Shown: piece after piece, positions 1 to 8,576 of the stretch
Numbering within the stretch: position 1 is the first letter of the stretch
Layout: the number at the start of each line of letters is the position of its first letter
Assembly: GCF_002899945.2 (NCBI RefSeq)
Contig: NZ_PPEG02000003.1
Coordinates: 186,001 to 250,000 of the forward strand
Length of the DNA stretch: 64,000 nt
Reading direction: 5' to 3'
From: Chryseobacterium viscerum
GTDB taxonomy: Bacteria; Bacteroidota; Bacteroidia; Flavobacteriales; Weeksellaceae
Notes under the pieces: generated by a model
Told to the model about the DNA's origin: nothing
What the model saw: the letters and a program-made list of their open reading frames with translations, nothing else
Databases searched by the model: none
Made by a program: the position numbers and the translations under genes

Positions 1-1130
1 GGATGATCAAAGACCTTCCTTCAAAAGATTGGATACACTGGTTTGATGAAGGGGAGAAAGGATTTAAGCGTTCCAATTATAAAACGACAACGCAATTTGA
101 CACCAACGCTTCTGATATTGATAAAAAATATGCGCTGGACGGATGGTTTGATACTACAATGCCTGATATTAACCAGAAAAATCCGCTTGTCCTGAAATAT
201 TTAACCCAAAATGCAATTTGGTGGATTGAATATGCAGAATTAGGAGGATTCCGTGTAGATACTTATCCTTACAATGATAAAGAAGCCATGGCAAAATGGG
301 CCAAAGCTATTACTGATGAATATCCGAAATTCAATATTGTAGGAGAAACCTGGCTGTATACAGCAGCACAAATTGCAGCATGGCAGAAAAATTCGAAAAT
401 AGGAGAAATAGAAGGGTACAATTCAAATTTACCATCGGTGATGGATTTTATGCTCTTTGAAAATATGCCTAAAGCTCTTAGTGAAAAAGAAGCTTGGGAT
501 AAAGGGATGATAAGAATGTATGACTCTTTTACCAGCGATTTCCTTTACCCGGATATCAATAATCTTTTGGTCTTCTTTGAAAATCATGATACCGAAAGAT
601 GGAATGAAATCTTTAATGGAAATCCTAATGCTTACAAAATAGGACTTACCCTGATCTCAACGGTACGGGGAATTCCTCAGATCTATTACGGATCAGAAAT
701 AGGAATGAGAGGAGATAAAAAGACAGGAGGTGATGCAGATATCCGCAGGGATTTTCCCGGAGGCTGGAAGTCTGATCAACAGAATGCTTTTAACCCATCT
801 TCTCAGACTCCGGAGCAGAAAGAGTTTTTCCAGTTTACTCAGAAACTCCTGAACTGGAGAAAAGGTAAAGATTTGATTCATAATGGGAAAACTAAAAATT
901 TCGTTCCTCAGGACGGTGTTTTTGTTTATTTCAGGTATAATGAAAAAGAAAGTGTAATGGTGGTTGTCAACAATAATGAAAAAGATCATACGTTAGACTT
1001 GAAAAGATTTGCAGAATCACTTAATGGCTTTACAAAAGGAAAAGAGGTAATTTCAGGAAAAGAAATTTCATTACAAAACAATATGAATATTCCTGCAAAA
1101 ACTCCACTCATCATTGAACTTGAAAAATAA
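1..1130 (+). CDS. GH13 alpha-amylase family glycosidase, 5'-truncated by window
   Basis: This is the C-terminal part of a glycoside hydrolase family 13 enzyme that hydrolyses alpha-glucosidic bonds in starch or maltodextrin. The reading frame is open to the window edge, so the ATG at position 3 is internal. Numbering from that Met, the GH13 conserved regions are visible: GFRVDTYPY with the nucleophile D86, GETWLY with the acid/base E115, and FFENHDTER with the third acid D197. A C-terminal beta-sandwich-like region follows from about residue 290. It is followed after 9 bp by an NTF2-like gene and then an MFS sugar transporter, which fits a maltodextrin-use operon. Neopullulanase, cyclomaltodextrinase or alpha-amylase specificity cannot be decided without the N-terminus. 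Confidence 0.93.
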   Translation, partial: MIKDLPSKDWIHWFDEGEKGFKRSNYKTTTQFDTNASDIDKKYALDGWFDTTMPDINQKNPLVLKYLTQNAIWWIEYAELGGFRVDTYPYNDKEAMAKWAKAITDEYPKFNIVGETWLYTAAQIAAWQKNSKIGEIEGYNSNLPSVMDFMLFENMPKALSEKEAWDKGMIRMYDSFTSDFLYPDINNLLVFFENHDTERWNEIFNGNPNAYKIGLTLISTVRGIPQIYYGSEIGMRGDKKTGGDADIRRDFPGGWKSDQQNAFNPSSQTPEQKEFFQFTQKLLNWRKGKDLIHNGKTKNFVPQDGVFVYFRYNEKESVMVVVNNNEKDHTLDLKRFAESLNGFTKGKEVISGKEISLQNNMNIPAKTPLIIELEK

Positions 1131-1139
1131 TTATTACCT

Positions 1140-1658
1140 ATGAAAAAACTAACGACTGTTTATACATTAATCCTTTTTTTACTGGGATTTTCTTTATTGA
1201 GTGCACAATCAAAAACTCCATTTGACAAAGAAAAAAAAGAGATAAGCACAATGCTTGATGCATTCAATGTAGCTGCTGCAAAAGCAGATTATAATGCTTA
1301 TTTTAATTTCTTTGCTGATGAATCTACCTTTATTGGAACAGATGCTACTGAGATCTGGGACAAAAAAGAATTTATGATTTGGGCGAAACCTCATTTTGAC
1401 AAAAAGAAAACCTGGAATTTTACTTCCCTTAAAAGAAATATTTACTTCAGCAAAGACGGAAAACTGGCTTGGTTCGATGAATTATTGGATACTCAAATGA
1501 AAATTTGCAGAGGTTCAGGGGTGGTAGAAAAAATCAATGGAAGCTGGAAGGTGAAGCAATATGTTCTTTCTGTGACGGTTCCGAATGAAGTGGTGGATAA
1601 AGTAGTGGTTGAAAAGACTCCTATTGAAGATGCATTAATCCAAAAACTGAAGTCATAA
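1140..1658 (+). CDS. Secreted NTF2-like (SnoaL/DUF4440-type) protein
   Basis: This 172-residue protein has an N-terminal signal peptide (MKKLTTVYTLILFLLGFSLLSAQ). The remainder looks like a small NTF2/SnoaL-like alpha+beta domain: an N-terminal helix with a D/A-rich stretch, then FADESTFIGTDATEIWDKKEF and a terminal beta-rich part. Such domains bind small ligands or serve as accessory domains, and no catalytic function can be assigned. It sits 9 bp after the glycosidase, and its TAA stop shares one base with the ATG of the MFS gene (TAATG), so translation of the three is probably coupled. Its role in sugar use is inferred from position only. Confidence 0.75.
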   Translation: MKKLTTVYTLILFLLGFSLLSAQSKTPFDKEKKEISTMLDAFNVAAAKADYNAYFNFFADESTFIGTDATEIWDKKEFMIWAKPHFDKKKTWNFTSLKRNIYFSKDGKLAWFDELLDTQMKICRGSGVVEKINGSWKVKQYVLSVTVPNEVVDKVVVEKTPIEDALIQKLKS

Positions 1659-3076
1659 TGGCAGAGATGGCAGGGAAATATGATAAGGGAGTATTGGGAA
1701 GAAGAAAAAAGCCCAATTTATCAATGCTTCAGATCATTAATATGAGTATGGGATTTCTCGGAATTCAGATGGCGTTTGGATTACAAAATGGAAATGCAAG
1801 CCGTATTCTTGGTAACTTAGGAGCAGATGTTCATGAATTATCTTGGTTCTGGCTCGTAGCACCCGTTACAGGATTAATTGTTCAGCCTATTATCGGACAT
1901 ATGGGAGATAATACATGGAGTCCGTTAGGAAGAAGAAAGCCTTACTTTTTAATTGGAGCTGTTTTATGCGCTGTTGGGCTGGTGCTACTTCCCAATGCTG
2001 CTTCTGTTACTCAGATGTTTGCCGCCAATGCTCTTTTATTAGCCGTAATATTCCTTGCGATGATGGATGCTTCAGTGAATATTGCAATGGAACCTTTCAG
2101 AGCTTTGGTTGGAGATATGCTCCCGAAACATCAGGGAACGATAGGATTTTCAGTACAGACCATTCTGATTGGAATTGGGGCGGTGCTGGGCTCTTATCTG
2201 CCGGATTGGTTAACCAAAATCGGAATTTCCAATGAAGCACCTCAAGGATTTGTTGCGGATAATGTTATTTATTCTTTTTATATCGGGGCAGGATTGCTTA
2301 TCATTTCTATTCTGTATACCATAATGACCACCAGAGAATATTCTCCACAGGAATTTGCCGAATTTGAAGACGAAAAAGAAGCAGAGAAACATGAATCTAA
2401 ATTTTCGGATATTTTCAAAGACTTCGCTTCAATTCCTGTACAGATGAAAAAGCTGGGAATTGTTCAGTTCTTTTCATGGTTTGCATTATTTACGATGTGG
2501 GTATTTACAACCAGTGCATTGGCAACCCATCATTTAGGACTTTCTCCGGAAGATACCCACTCAAAAGCATTTAATGATGCTGGGGATTTAACGGGAAAAC
2601 TCTTTGGAATGTATAATCTCTGGGCCATTCCATTTGCATTTTTACTGACACCAATAGCTAAGCTGATTGGAAAAAAACAAACCCATGCTTTAGCCTTATT
2701 ATGTGGAGGATTAGGGCTTATTTCAATGTATTTCATTAAAGAAGTTGATCATTTATGGATTTCTATGATTGGATTAGGTTTTGCCTGGGCCAGTATTCTG
2801 GCAATGCCTTATGCGATGCTCATTGATGTTATTCCACAAAGAAAAATGGGGGTTTATATGGGAATATTCAATTTCTTTATTGTCATTCCGCAGATTATCA
2901 ATGGTTTGTTCGGAGGACCTATTGTAAGTGGTATCTTTGGAAAACAAGCGATGGATTATGTCGTGGTAGGTGGAGTTTGCATGCTGATAGGAGCTGTAGT
3001 AACCATGATTTTTGTTAAATCTGAAGATGAAACCCCGAAGGAAATTGAAGATGAGATCAAGCAGGTGCATTTTTAA
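1658..3076 (+). CDS. MFS sugar transporter (SLC45/GPH-like maltose-type)
   Basis: This 472-residue inner-membrane transporter has about twelve hydrophobic segments. A motif-A-like loop after the second segment (GDNTWSPLGRRKPYF) and a large cytosolic loop rich in Glu/Lys near residues 225-250 (EFEDEKEAEKHESK) match the SLC45-like branch of the major facilitator superfamily found in Bacteroidota maltose clusters. It probably imports maltose or maltodextrins by proton symport. The start codon overlaps the stop of the preceding gene, and the upstream glycosidase supports the sugar role. The exact substrate is inference. Confidence 0.85.
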   Translation: MAEMAGKYDKGVLGRRKKPNLSMLQIINMSMGFLGIQMAFGLQNGNASRILGNLGADVHELSWFWLVAPVTGLIVQPIIGHMGDNTWSPLGRRKPYFLIGAVLCAVGLVLLPNAASVTQMFAANALLLAVIFLAMMDASVNIAMEPFRALVGDMLPKHQGTIGFSVQTILIGIGAVLGSYLPDWLTKIGISNEAPQGFVADNVIYSFYIGAGLLIISILYTIMTTREYSPQEFAEFEDEKEAEKHESKFSDIFKDFASIPVQMKKLGIVQFFSWFALFTMWVFTTSALATHHLGLSPEDTHSKAFNDAGDLTGKLFGMYNLWAIPFAFLLTPIAKLIGKKQTHALALLCGGLGLISMYFIKEVDHLWISMIGLGFAWASILAMPYAMLIDVIPQRKMGVYMGIFNFFIVIPQIINGLFGGPIVSGIFGKQAMDYVVVGGVCMLIGAVVTMIFVKSEDETPKEIEDEIKQVHF

Positions 3077-3150
3077 TGAGAAACTAGAAGTTAGAGGTTA
3101 GAAATTAGAAAAGTGAGGTGTTTTGAAATAACATCATAAAATTCAATAGG

Positions 3151-3168
3151 GACGGGCTTTAGCCCGTC
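3151..3168. terminator. Palindromic hairpin GGCTTTAGCC family
   Basis: An 8-bp perfect stem GACGGGCT/AGCCCGTC with a two-base loop lies about 75 bp after the MFS stop codon, followed by a short pyrimidine-rich run. It may end the sugar operon transcript, but the lack of a strong T-tract and the related copies elsewhere also fit a dispersed hairpin repeat. Confidence 0.5.
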
Positions 3169-3500
3169 TTCTCTTTATACATTCATTAATTGGCTTTAGC
3201 CAAAACTTAAAACCTATTTTATATATATTGATTTTTCTTAATGATTAAAATATAATAATCTTTCACAGATAACACAGATGTTTGCGTTTTCTTTCATAAT
3301 CTGGCCAATCCGCTCAATCTGCGGGGAAAAATAATAATCAGTATAAAATTTTATCGCAGATAAAATCCTTGCGCCTTAAAAGCACGGTAAAGGAAAATAC
3401 CTTGTGTCTTTGCGCAATCCAACTTACCTAATATTTTACCCTTTTATCTCCCCAATTTCCTTTCTTACCCTACATCAACTTTTAAAGTATCCACATACCG

Positions 3501-3508
3501 TACATTTG
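3501..3508 (+). promoter_or_regulatory. TAnnTTTG promoter of pirin gene
   Basis: TACATTTG matches the Bacteroidota -7 element and ends 20 bp before the pirin ATG. No clear TTG -33 element is seen. Confidence 0.6.
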
Positions 3509-3528
3509 TACCATAAATAATCACAGAA

Positions 3529-4257
3529 ATGAAAACAGTATATCATAAAGCAGATTCAAGAGGCCATGCCAACCACGGATGGCTAAATTCTTACCATACA
3601 TTCAGTTTTGCCAACTATCAAAACAGAGACAGAACAAACTTTGGTGTTTTAAGAGTATTGAACGATGATACCGTTTCTCAGGGAATGGGCTTCGGAACAC
3701 ACCCGCACAGGGATATGGAAATTATATCCATTCCTTTGGAAGGAGATTTGGAACATAAAGATTCGATGGGAACTACAGCGGTAATCAAAAAAGGAGAAAT
3801 CCAGGTGATGAGTGCCGGAACTGGTGTAATGCACAGCGAATACAATAAAAATAAAGATGAAGAGGTGAAGTTCCTGCAGATCTGGGTTTTCCCAAAAGAG
3901 CAGAATGTTGAACCAAGATATGATCAGAAAAGCATTAAAGAAGGTGAAAAGATCAACGGGTTCCAGCAGATTTTATCCCCTGATAAAAATGATGATGGAG
4001 TTTGGATTCACCAGGATGCATGGTTCAACCTGGCCAACTTTAAAAAAGGAAACGGCAAAAATTATATGCTCAACAAAAAAGGAAACGGAGTCTATGCATT
4101 TGTTTTAAAAGGAAGTGCAAAAATTGGAGACCGTGTTCTGAATGAAAGAGACGGATTGGGTATTTGGGATACGCAAAGCTTTAATATCGAAGCAGTGGAA
4201 GATACTGAAGTATTATTAATGGAAGTCCCAATGGATCTGCCATCTTATCTTAAATAA
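3529..4257 (+). CDS. Pirin family protein (bicupin)
   Basis: This 242-residue cytosolic pirin is a bicupin metalloprotein; family members include quercetin 2,3-dioxygenases and iron-dependent regulators. The N-terminal cupin keeps the metal ligands: H58 and H60 in GTHPHRDME, and H102 and E104 in GVMHSEYN. The C-terminal cupin spans roughly residues 150-235. Length is typical for the shorter pirin type (YhhW-like). It stands 37 bp before an FMN reductase gene that has its own promoter-like element, so the two may or may not be co-transcribed. Substrate is unknown. Confidence 0.9.
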   Translation: MKTVYHKADSRGHANHGWLNSYHTFSFANYQNRDRTNFGVLRVLNDDTVSQGMGFGTHPHRDMEIISIPLEGDLEHKDSMGTTAVIKKGEIQVMSAGTGVMHSEYNKNKDEEVKFLQIWVFPKEQNVEPRYDQKSIKEGEKINGFQQILSPDKNDDGVWIHQDAWFNLANFKKGNGKNYMLNKKGNGVYAFVLKGSAKIGDRVLNERDGLGIWDTQSFNIEAVEDTEVLLMEVPMDLPSYLK

Positions 4258-4262
4258 AAAAC

Positions 4263-4270
4263 TAAATTTG
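4263..4270 (+). promoter_or_regulatory. TAnnTTTG promoter of FMN reductase gene
   Basis: TAAATTTG lies right after the pirin stop codon and ends 24 bp before the next ATG at 4295. Confidence 0.5.
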
Positions 4271-4294
4271 TAATCTTAAAAATAAACTTCATAT

Positions 4295-4846
4295 ATGAAA
4301 ATTTTAGCAATAGCAGGAAGTAACTCAGAAGCTTCAATGAACAAACAGTTGGTAGCCTATGCATCAACATTATTTGAAAATGGAGAAGTAGAGGTGATTG
4401 ATTTAAATCCTTTCGAAATGCCAATCTATAAGCACGAAAGAGAAGTAGCGGGAGGTGTTCCTCAGGAAGCTCATGATTTTGCAGCAAAAATAGATGGTGC
4501 CAATGTATTATTGGTTTCTTTAGGAGAGCACAACGGAACCTATTCTACAGCATTCAAAAATGTGTTCGACTGGGTATCAAGAATCAAAAACAGAACGGTT
4601 TGGAATGAAGTACCAATGCTATTGATGTCTACATCTCCTGGAGGTAGAGGTGGAGCGGGAGTTTTGGAAGCTGCATCAAAGCGTTTCCCTTCCCATGGAG
4701 GAAATGTGGTAGAAACTTTTTCACTACCTTTCTTTAATGACAACTTTGACAAAGCAGCTCAGGAAATTTCTAATGAAGAGAAAAACAATGAGTTAAAAGA
4801 AAAAATCAAGAAGATTGCAGCCATTGAAACGATCCTTGAAAAATAG
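4295..4846 (+). CDS. NADPH-dependent FMN reductase family protein
   Basis: This 183-residue flavodoxin-fold oxidoreductase has an N-terminal beta strand and phosphate-binding loop (ILAIAGSNSEASMNKQL) where FMN phosphate binds, and a later loop MSTSPGGRGGAGVL near residue 110 typical of the NADPH-dependent FMN reductase/ArsH-like family. It probably transfers electrons from NAD(P)H through FMN to quinones, azo compounds or flavins. The ATG start is supported by the adjacent promoter element and by the start of the first beta strand. Physiological substrate is not visible. Confidence 0.88.
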   Translation: MKILAIAGSNSEASMNKQLVAYASTLFENGEVEVIDLNPFEMPIYKHEREVAGGVPQEAHDFAAKIDGANVLLVSLGEHNGTYSTAFKNVFDWVSRIKNRTVWNEVPMLLMSTSPGGRGGAGVLEAASKRFPSHGGNVVETFSLPFFNDNFDKAAQEISNEEKNNELKEKIKKIAAIETILEK

Positions 4847-4871
4847 AATTTGAATATTCATTTAAAATTAC

Positions 4872-4879
4872 TATTTTTG
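4872..4879 (+). promoter_or_regulatory. TAnnTTTG promoter before small ORF/purM
   Basis: TATTTTTG matches the -7 element, and a TTTG about 20 bases upstream (4848-4851) could be the -33 element. It ends 14 bp before the ATG of a 24-codon ORF and upstream of the hairpin at 4976, so it probably drives the leader and the purM transcript. Confidence 0.6.
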
Positions 4880-4893
4880 CAAAAAGAAAAGAG

Positions 4894-4968
4894 ATGAAAA
4901 TTCAGACCTCCTATAAACAATGTTTTTCTCATAAAGGGAAAGTTATGGGCTCTGAAATTCTGAGATAA
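4894..4968 (+). CDS. Possible 24-residue leader peptide upstream of purM
   Basis: A short ORF runs from ATG at 4894 to TAA at 4966-4968 and encodes 24 residues (starts MKIQTSYKQCFSHKG, ends MGSEILR). It begins 14 bp after a good promoter element, has a purine-rich AAAGAAAAGAG sequence before the ATG, and ends 7 bp before a strong terminator-like hairpin. This arrangement suggests a leader peptide or a small regulatory transcript. No family is recognised and coding is not proven; a non-coding small RNA of about 120 nt is equally possible. Confidence 0.4.
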   Translation: MKIQTSYKQCFSHKGKVMGSEILR

Positions 4969-4975
4969 AATAACG

Positions 4976-5007
4976 GCCGATAATCTGAAAAGATTGTCGG
5001 CTTTTTT
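4976..5007 (+). terminator. Intrinsic terminator or attenuator upstream of purM
   Basis: GCCGATAATCT, loop GAAA, AGATTGTCGGC (10 of 11 positions paired counting one G-T) followed by six T residues. It lies between a promoter (4872) and purM (5129), so it either ends a short transcript or attenuates purM. Confidence 0.75.
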
Positions 5008-5059
5008 GTTTTCTAAAATCGAGTATAAAAGTAATTGAAATATTAAAAGATAAGAAGAC

Positions 5060-5118
5060 ATAAGACTCCAGATGCAAGACAATTAATCATCTGAAATCTG
5101 AATCCGATATCTAAAAAT
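5060..5118. repeat. AGAT/ATCT-rich inverted repeat before purM
   Basis: An AGACTCCAGATGCAAGAC part is followed by TCTGAAATCTGAATCCGATATCT. The same architecture recurs before guaA at 9886-9932, where the arms pair better. It looks like a dispersed intergenic repeat. Confidence 0.5.
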
Positions 5119-5128
5119 CTAAGCAGAC

Positions 5129-6121
5129 ATGAGCAACACTTACAAATCAGCAGGAGTAGACAAAGAAGAAGGATACAAAACGGTTGACAAGATCAAAAAA
5201 GCGGTCGGTGAAACCCACAACTCCAATGTTCTTAATCATTTGGGAAGTTTTGGAGCTTTCTATGAGATCGGTGGATACAAAAATCCGGTTCTTGTATCAG
5301 GAACAGATGGAGTAGGAACAAAGCTGAAGGTAGCTTTAGATACCAAAAAATATGATTCTATTGGTGTTGATTGTTTCGCAATGTGTGCCAATGATATTCT
5401 TTGTCACGGAGCAAAACCTTTATTCTTCCTGGATTATCTGGCTTGTGGAAAGCTTGATTCAGAAATTGCTGCTGAGATCGTTCTGGGAATGGTAGCAGCT
5501 TGTAAGGACAACAACTGTGCATTGATTGGTGGAGAAACTGCTGAAATGCCGGGAATGTATCAGCCAGGAGATTATGATGTTGCAGGATTCTGCGTAGGAA
5601 TCGTAGAAAAAGATCAGATCATTGATGGTTCTAAGATTCAGGCAGGTAACAAAATCATTGCATTGCCAAGCTCAGGATTCCATTCAAATGGATTCTCTTT
5701 AGTAAGAAAAGTATTCCCGAACTTCGAAGAAGAATTTGAAGGAAAACCTTTATATGAAACCCTTTTAGTACCTACAAGATTATACTATAAAGATATTCAT
5801 AAAGTATTGGAAGAAGTGAAAGTAGAAGGAATTGCTCACATTACAGGAGGAGGTCTTTACGAAAACGTTCCAAGAATTATTCCTGCAGGACTTTGTGCTT
5901 CTATTGACGAATCAAAAATCAGAATTCCTAGCGTTATGCTTGAATTGGAAAAGAGAGGAGGAGTAGCCCGTGAGGAAATGTACGGAACATTCAATATGGG
6001 TGTAGGGATGGTAATAGTTGTAGATGCTGAACATGCTGAAAAAATATTACACCTTTTAGATGATGCTTACGAAATCGGAGAAATCACTGAAGGAGCAGAA
6101 AAAATCGATTTAAAATTTTAG
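5129..6121 (+). CDS. purM: Phosphoribosylformylglycinamidine cyclo-ligase
   Basis: PurM (AIR synthetase) closes formylglycinamidine ribonucleotide to aminoimidazole ribonucleotide with ATP, the fifth step of purine synthesis in the cytosol. The 330-residue length is normal. Family signatures are visible: GTDGVGTKLKVA near residue 60 in the nucleotide-binding region, and GGETAEMPGMY near residue 135, with the N-terminal AIRS and C-terminal AIRS_C domains in order. It heads the set purM-purN-purH-purD. A promoter and hairpin lie upstream, so it may be regulated by attenuation. Confidence 0.97.
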   Translation: MSNTYKSAGVDKEEGYKTVDKIKKAVGETHNSNVLNHLGSFGAFYEIGGYKNPVLVSGTDGVGTKLKVALDTKKYDSIGVDCFAMCANDILCHGAKPLFFLDYLACGKLDSEIAAEIVLGMVAACKDNNCALIGGETAEMPGMYQPGDYDVAGFCVGIVEKDQIIDGSKIQAGNKIIALPSSGFHSNGFSLVRKVFPNFEEEFEGKPLYETLLVPTRLYYKDIHKVLEEVKVEGIAHITGGGLYENVPRIIPAGLCASIDESKIRIPSVMLELEKRGGVAREEMYGTFNMGVGMVIVVDAEHAEKILHLLDDAYEIGEITEGAEKIDLKF

Positions 6122-6131
6122 AAGCTTAATC

Positions 6132-6213
6132 CCGCTTTCCGCTATATCTTTTTCACCAATGCTTTTTTAAAAAGCCATTTCAAAAAAGGATGCCGCTGCA
6201 ATCGGGGCTAATT
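6132..6213. repeat. Imperfect palindromic element purM-purN
   Basis: The left part CCCGCTTTCCGCTATATC and the right part GATGCCGCTGCAATCGGGG form an imperfect inverted repeat around a central AAAAAGCCATTTC region. From memory, very similar sequence recurs between genes in Flavobacteriia; this copy is the only one seen here. Confidence 0.55.
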
Positions 6214-6223
6214 AAAGAAAGCC

Positions 6224-6254
6224 TTGTCAAGGTTCTAAACCTTGACAAGGCTGC
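6224..6254. repeat. Perfect palindrome GCCTTGTCAAGG before purN
   Basis: AGCCTTGTCAAGGTT, a short centre, then AACCTTGACAAGGCT form a near-perfect hairpin that ends about 10 bp before the purN ATG. It has no T-tract, so it is more likely a mobile palindromic repeat or an mRNA structure than a terminator. It could affect purN translation. Confidence 0.6.
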
Positions 6255-6263
6255 CAAAAAAAT

Positions 6264-6827
6264 ATGAAGAACATCGTTGTACTTGTATCCGGTTCAGGAA
6301 CCAATCTGCAGAGAATTATTGATACGATTGAAGCTGGAGAAATCCAGAATGCAAAAGTAAGTTTGGTAGTTGCTGACAGAGAATGTTTCGGATTGGAAAG
6401 AGCAAAGAATCACAATATAGAAAGTATACTCATTCCAAGAGGAAAGAATTTCAGCAGTGAGTTGGCAAAAGTAATCCCTGAAAATACAGATCTTATTGTA
6501 TTGGCAGGATTTTTATCCATCTTAAAATCTGAATTCTGTGAAAACTGGAATCGTAAAATAATCAATATTCATCCTGCTTTGCTTCCGAAATTCGGAGGAA
6601 AAGGAATGTGGGGAATGAACGTTCACAATGCCGTTATTGAAGCCAAAGAAGTAGAGAGTGGGGCAACGGTACATTTTGTGACACCGGGCATTGATGAAGG
6701 AGAAGCTATTCTTCAGAAATCTTTTGAAGTAACCGCTGACGATACTCCTGAAACATTGGCCCAGAAAGTTCATCAGATTGAATATGAAATATTTCCAATA
6801 GCGATCAATAAGGTCCTGGGAAATTAA
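6264..6827 (+). CDS. purN: Phosphoribosylglycinamide formyltransferase
   Basis: PurN transfers a formyl group from 10-formyl-tetrahydrofolate to GAR, giving FGAR. At 187 residues it has normal length. It shows the N-terminal phosphate-binding loop VLVSGSGTNLQRII, the catalytic NIHPALLPKFGG segment with the Asn and His of the active site, and HFVTPGIDEGEAI with the catalytic Asp. It lies between purM and purH on the same strand, and two palindromic repeats separate it from purM. Confidence 0.96.
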   Translation: MKNIVVLVSGSGTNLQRIIDTIEAGEIQNAKVSLVVADRECFGLERAKNHNIESILIPRGKNFSSELAKVIPENTDLIVLAGFLSILKSEFCENWNRKIINIHPALLPKFGGKGMWGMNVHNAVIEAKEVESGATVHFVTPGIDEGEAILQKSFEVTADDTPETLAQKVHQIEYEIFPIAINKVLGN

Positions 6828-6968
6828 AAATATAACAATGTATCAGCGCAGAAGTGGATCATTGTTACATTAATACAAAGAAATCTAAGTAAAATAAAAG
6901 TAAGTTCGGAGGTGAAAGACCCGGACACAGTTTGAAATAGCTGTAAAAAGTAAAAAATTGAAAGTAAA

Positions 6969-8486
6969 ATGAGTAAAAAGAGAGTTTTAATCAGTGTTTC
7001 TGACAAAGGTGGATTAATAGAATTCGCGCAGTTTTTGGAAGCTCAGAATTATGAGTTGATCTCTACAGGAGGAACGTTCAAACATTTGAAAGACGCTGGT
7101 TTAAATCCAATTCAGATTGATGAGGTTACCAATTTTCCTGAAATGCTGGATGGTAGAGTGAAAACTTTACATCCTAAAGTTCACGGTGGATTGTTAGCTG
7201 TTCGTAACAACGAAGAGCACATGAAAACAGTTCAGGAACACGGAATTGGTCTGATTGACATGGTGATCGTAAACCTTTACCCTTTCTTTGAAAACGTGAA
7301 CAAAGACATTTCTTTACACGAGAAAGTAGAGTTTATTGATATCGGTGGTCCGTCAATGCTTCGTTCTGCAGCCAAAAATTTCGACTCTGTTACCGTAATC
7401 ACTGATGTAGAAGATTATGCCGCTGTAAAAATAGAAATGGAGCAAAACGGTGATACATACATCGAAACGCGTAAAAAGCTTGCAGGAAAAGTATTCAACC
7501 TTACTTCCGCTTATGATGCTGCGATCTCCAGAATGCTTTTAGATGAAGAATATCCTACTTATCTGAATGCTTCTTACAAAAAAGTGGCTGACTTAAGATA
7601 CGGAGAAAACCCTCATCAGACAGCAGCTTACTATGTTTCTACTTTCGAGAATGGAGCAATGAAAGATTTCGAACAGCTTGGAGGTAAAGAACTTTCTTTC
7701 AACAACCTTCGTGATATGGACCTTTGCTGGAAAGTGGTAACGGAATTCAAGGAAGAAATGGCTTGCTGTGCAGTAAAACACTCTACCCCTTGTGGAGTTG
7801 CTATTGGTACTTCAGCGCTGGAAACCTATCAAAAAACATTTGAATGTGATCCGGTTTCTATCTTTGGCGGAATTGTTGCAATGAACTATAAAATTGATGC
7901 TGCAACAGCTGAAGAATTAAACAAAACATTCCTTGAGATTGTAATGGCTCCTGAGTTCGATGAAGAAGCTCTTGAAGTTTTAAGAAAAAAGAAAAATCTA
8001 AGAATCATCAAAATTGTAAACCCTGTTTCTGACAAACAGACCTGGGTGAAAGTAGATGGTGGTATCTTGGTTCAGGATAACGATCTTCATTTCTCTGATG
8101 ATATCAAAGTAGTGACAGAAGTACAGCCTACAGAAGAGCAGAAGAAAGCATTACTTTTCTCTCAGAGAGTGGTAAAATATGTAAAGTCAAACGCTATTGT
8201 AGTTTCTAACGGAATTCAGGCATTTGGTATCGGTGGTGGACAGGTAAACAGAATCTGGGCGACTCAGCAGGCTATCGAAAGAGCAAAAGAAAAATTCTCC
8301 GGAGATTTGGTACTGGCTTCAGATGCATTTTTCCCTTTCCGTGATGTGGTAGATTTCTGCGCTCAGGAGGGTATCAAGGCTATTATTCAGCCAGGTGGAA
8401 GTGTAAAAGATCAGGATAGTGTAGAAGCTGCAAATGAGCACGGTATCCCAATGATGTTTACAGGTGTTAGACACTTTTTCCACTAA
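6969..8486 (+). CDS. purH: Bifunctional AICAR transformylase/IMP cyclohydrolase
   Basis: PurH carries out the last two steps to IMP: formylation of AICAR and ring closure. The 505 residues split into an N-terminal MGS-like cyclohydrolase domain (about 1-190, with [18 protein letters not shown] and the [14 protein letters not shown] stretch) and a C-terminal AICAR formyltransferase domain with the signature [11 protein letters not shown] near residue 265. The common motif is KHxNPCG, so the Thr here is a mild variant. No terminator is seen between purN and purH, which fits a common transcript. Confidence 0.97.
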   Translation: MSKKRVLISVSDKGGLIEFAQFLEAQNYELISTGGTFKHLKDAGLNPIQIDEVTNFPEMLDGRVKTLHPKVHGGLLAVRNNEEHMKTVQEHGIGLIDMVIVNLYPFFENVNKDISLHEKVEFIDIGGPSMLRSAAKNFDSVTVITDVEDYAAVKIEMEQNGDTYIETRKKLAGKVFNLTSAYDAAISRMLLDEEYPTYLNASYKKVADLRYGENPHQTAAYYVSTFENGAMKDFEQLGGKELSFNNLRDMDLCWKVVTEFKEEMACCAVKHSTPCGVAIGTSALETYQKTFECDPVSIFGGIVAMNYKIDAATAEELNKTFLEIVMAPEFDEEALEVLRKKKNLRIIKIVNPVSDKQTWVKVDGGILVQDNDLHFSDDIKVVTEVQPTEEQKKALLFSQRVVKYVKSNAIVVSNGIQAFGIGGGQVNRIWATQQAIERAKEKFSGDLVLASDAFFPFRDVVDFCAQEGIKAIIQPGGSVKDQDSVEAANEHGIPMMFTGVRHFFH

Positions 8487-8515
8487 TTAAAATAGAATTA
8501 AAAAATAATTAGGGA

Positions 8516-8547
8516 TTGTTTTTTTAGCATTCAAAATTATATATTTG
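8516..8547 (+). promoter_or_regulatory. Full -33/-7 promoter of purD
   Basis: TTG at 8516-8518 and TATATTTG at 8540-8547 are separated by 21 bp, which matches the Flavobacterium-type TTG/TAnnTTTG promoter. The -7 element ends 29 bp before the purD ATG at 8577, so purD can be transcribed separately from purH. Confidence 0.7.
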
Positions 8548-8576
8548 TAAAATAAGACTAGATAATAATATAAAGT

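Larger units (their letters stand above)
3077..3528. repeat. Gene-free stretch with four dispersed repeat types
   Basis: No gene is supported in these 452 bases. From left to right it holds an AG-rich tract with reiterated TTAGA units (3083-3110), a palindrome GACGGGCT-TT-AGCCCGTC (3151-3168), a second palindrome TTGGCT-TT-AGCCAA (3190-3203), a degenerate CAGAT/ATCTG inverted-repeat region (about 3264-3332), and a segment GATAAAATCCTTGCG (3359-3373). Each resembles other intergenic copies in this window (33724-33857, 26067-26195, 57204-57240). The promoter of the pirin gene lies at the right end. Confidence 0.7.

Noticed and set aside
1915..2235. 106-codon plus-strand ORF within the MFS gene
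   Set aside because: Cys- and Ser-rich out-of-frame translation inside a convincing transporter gene.
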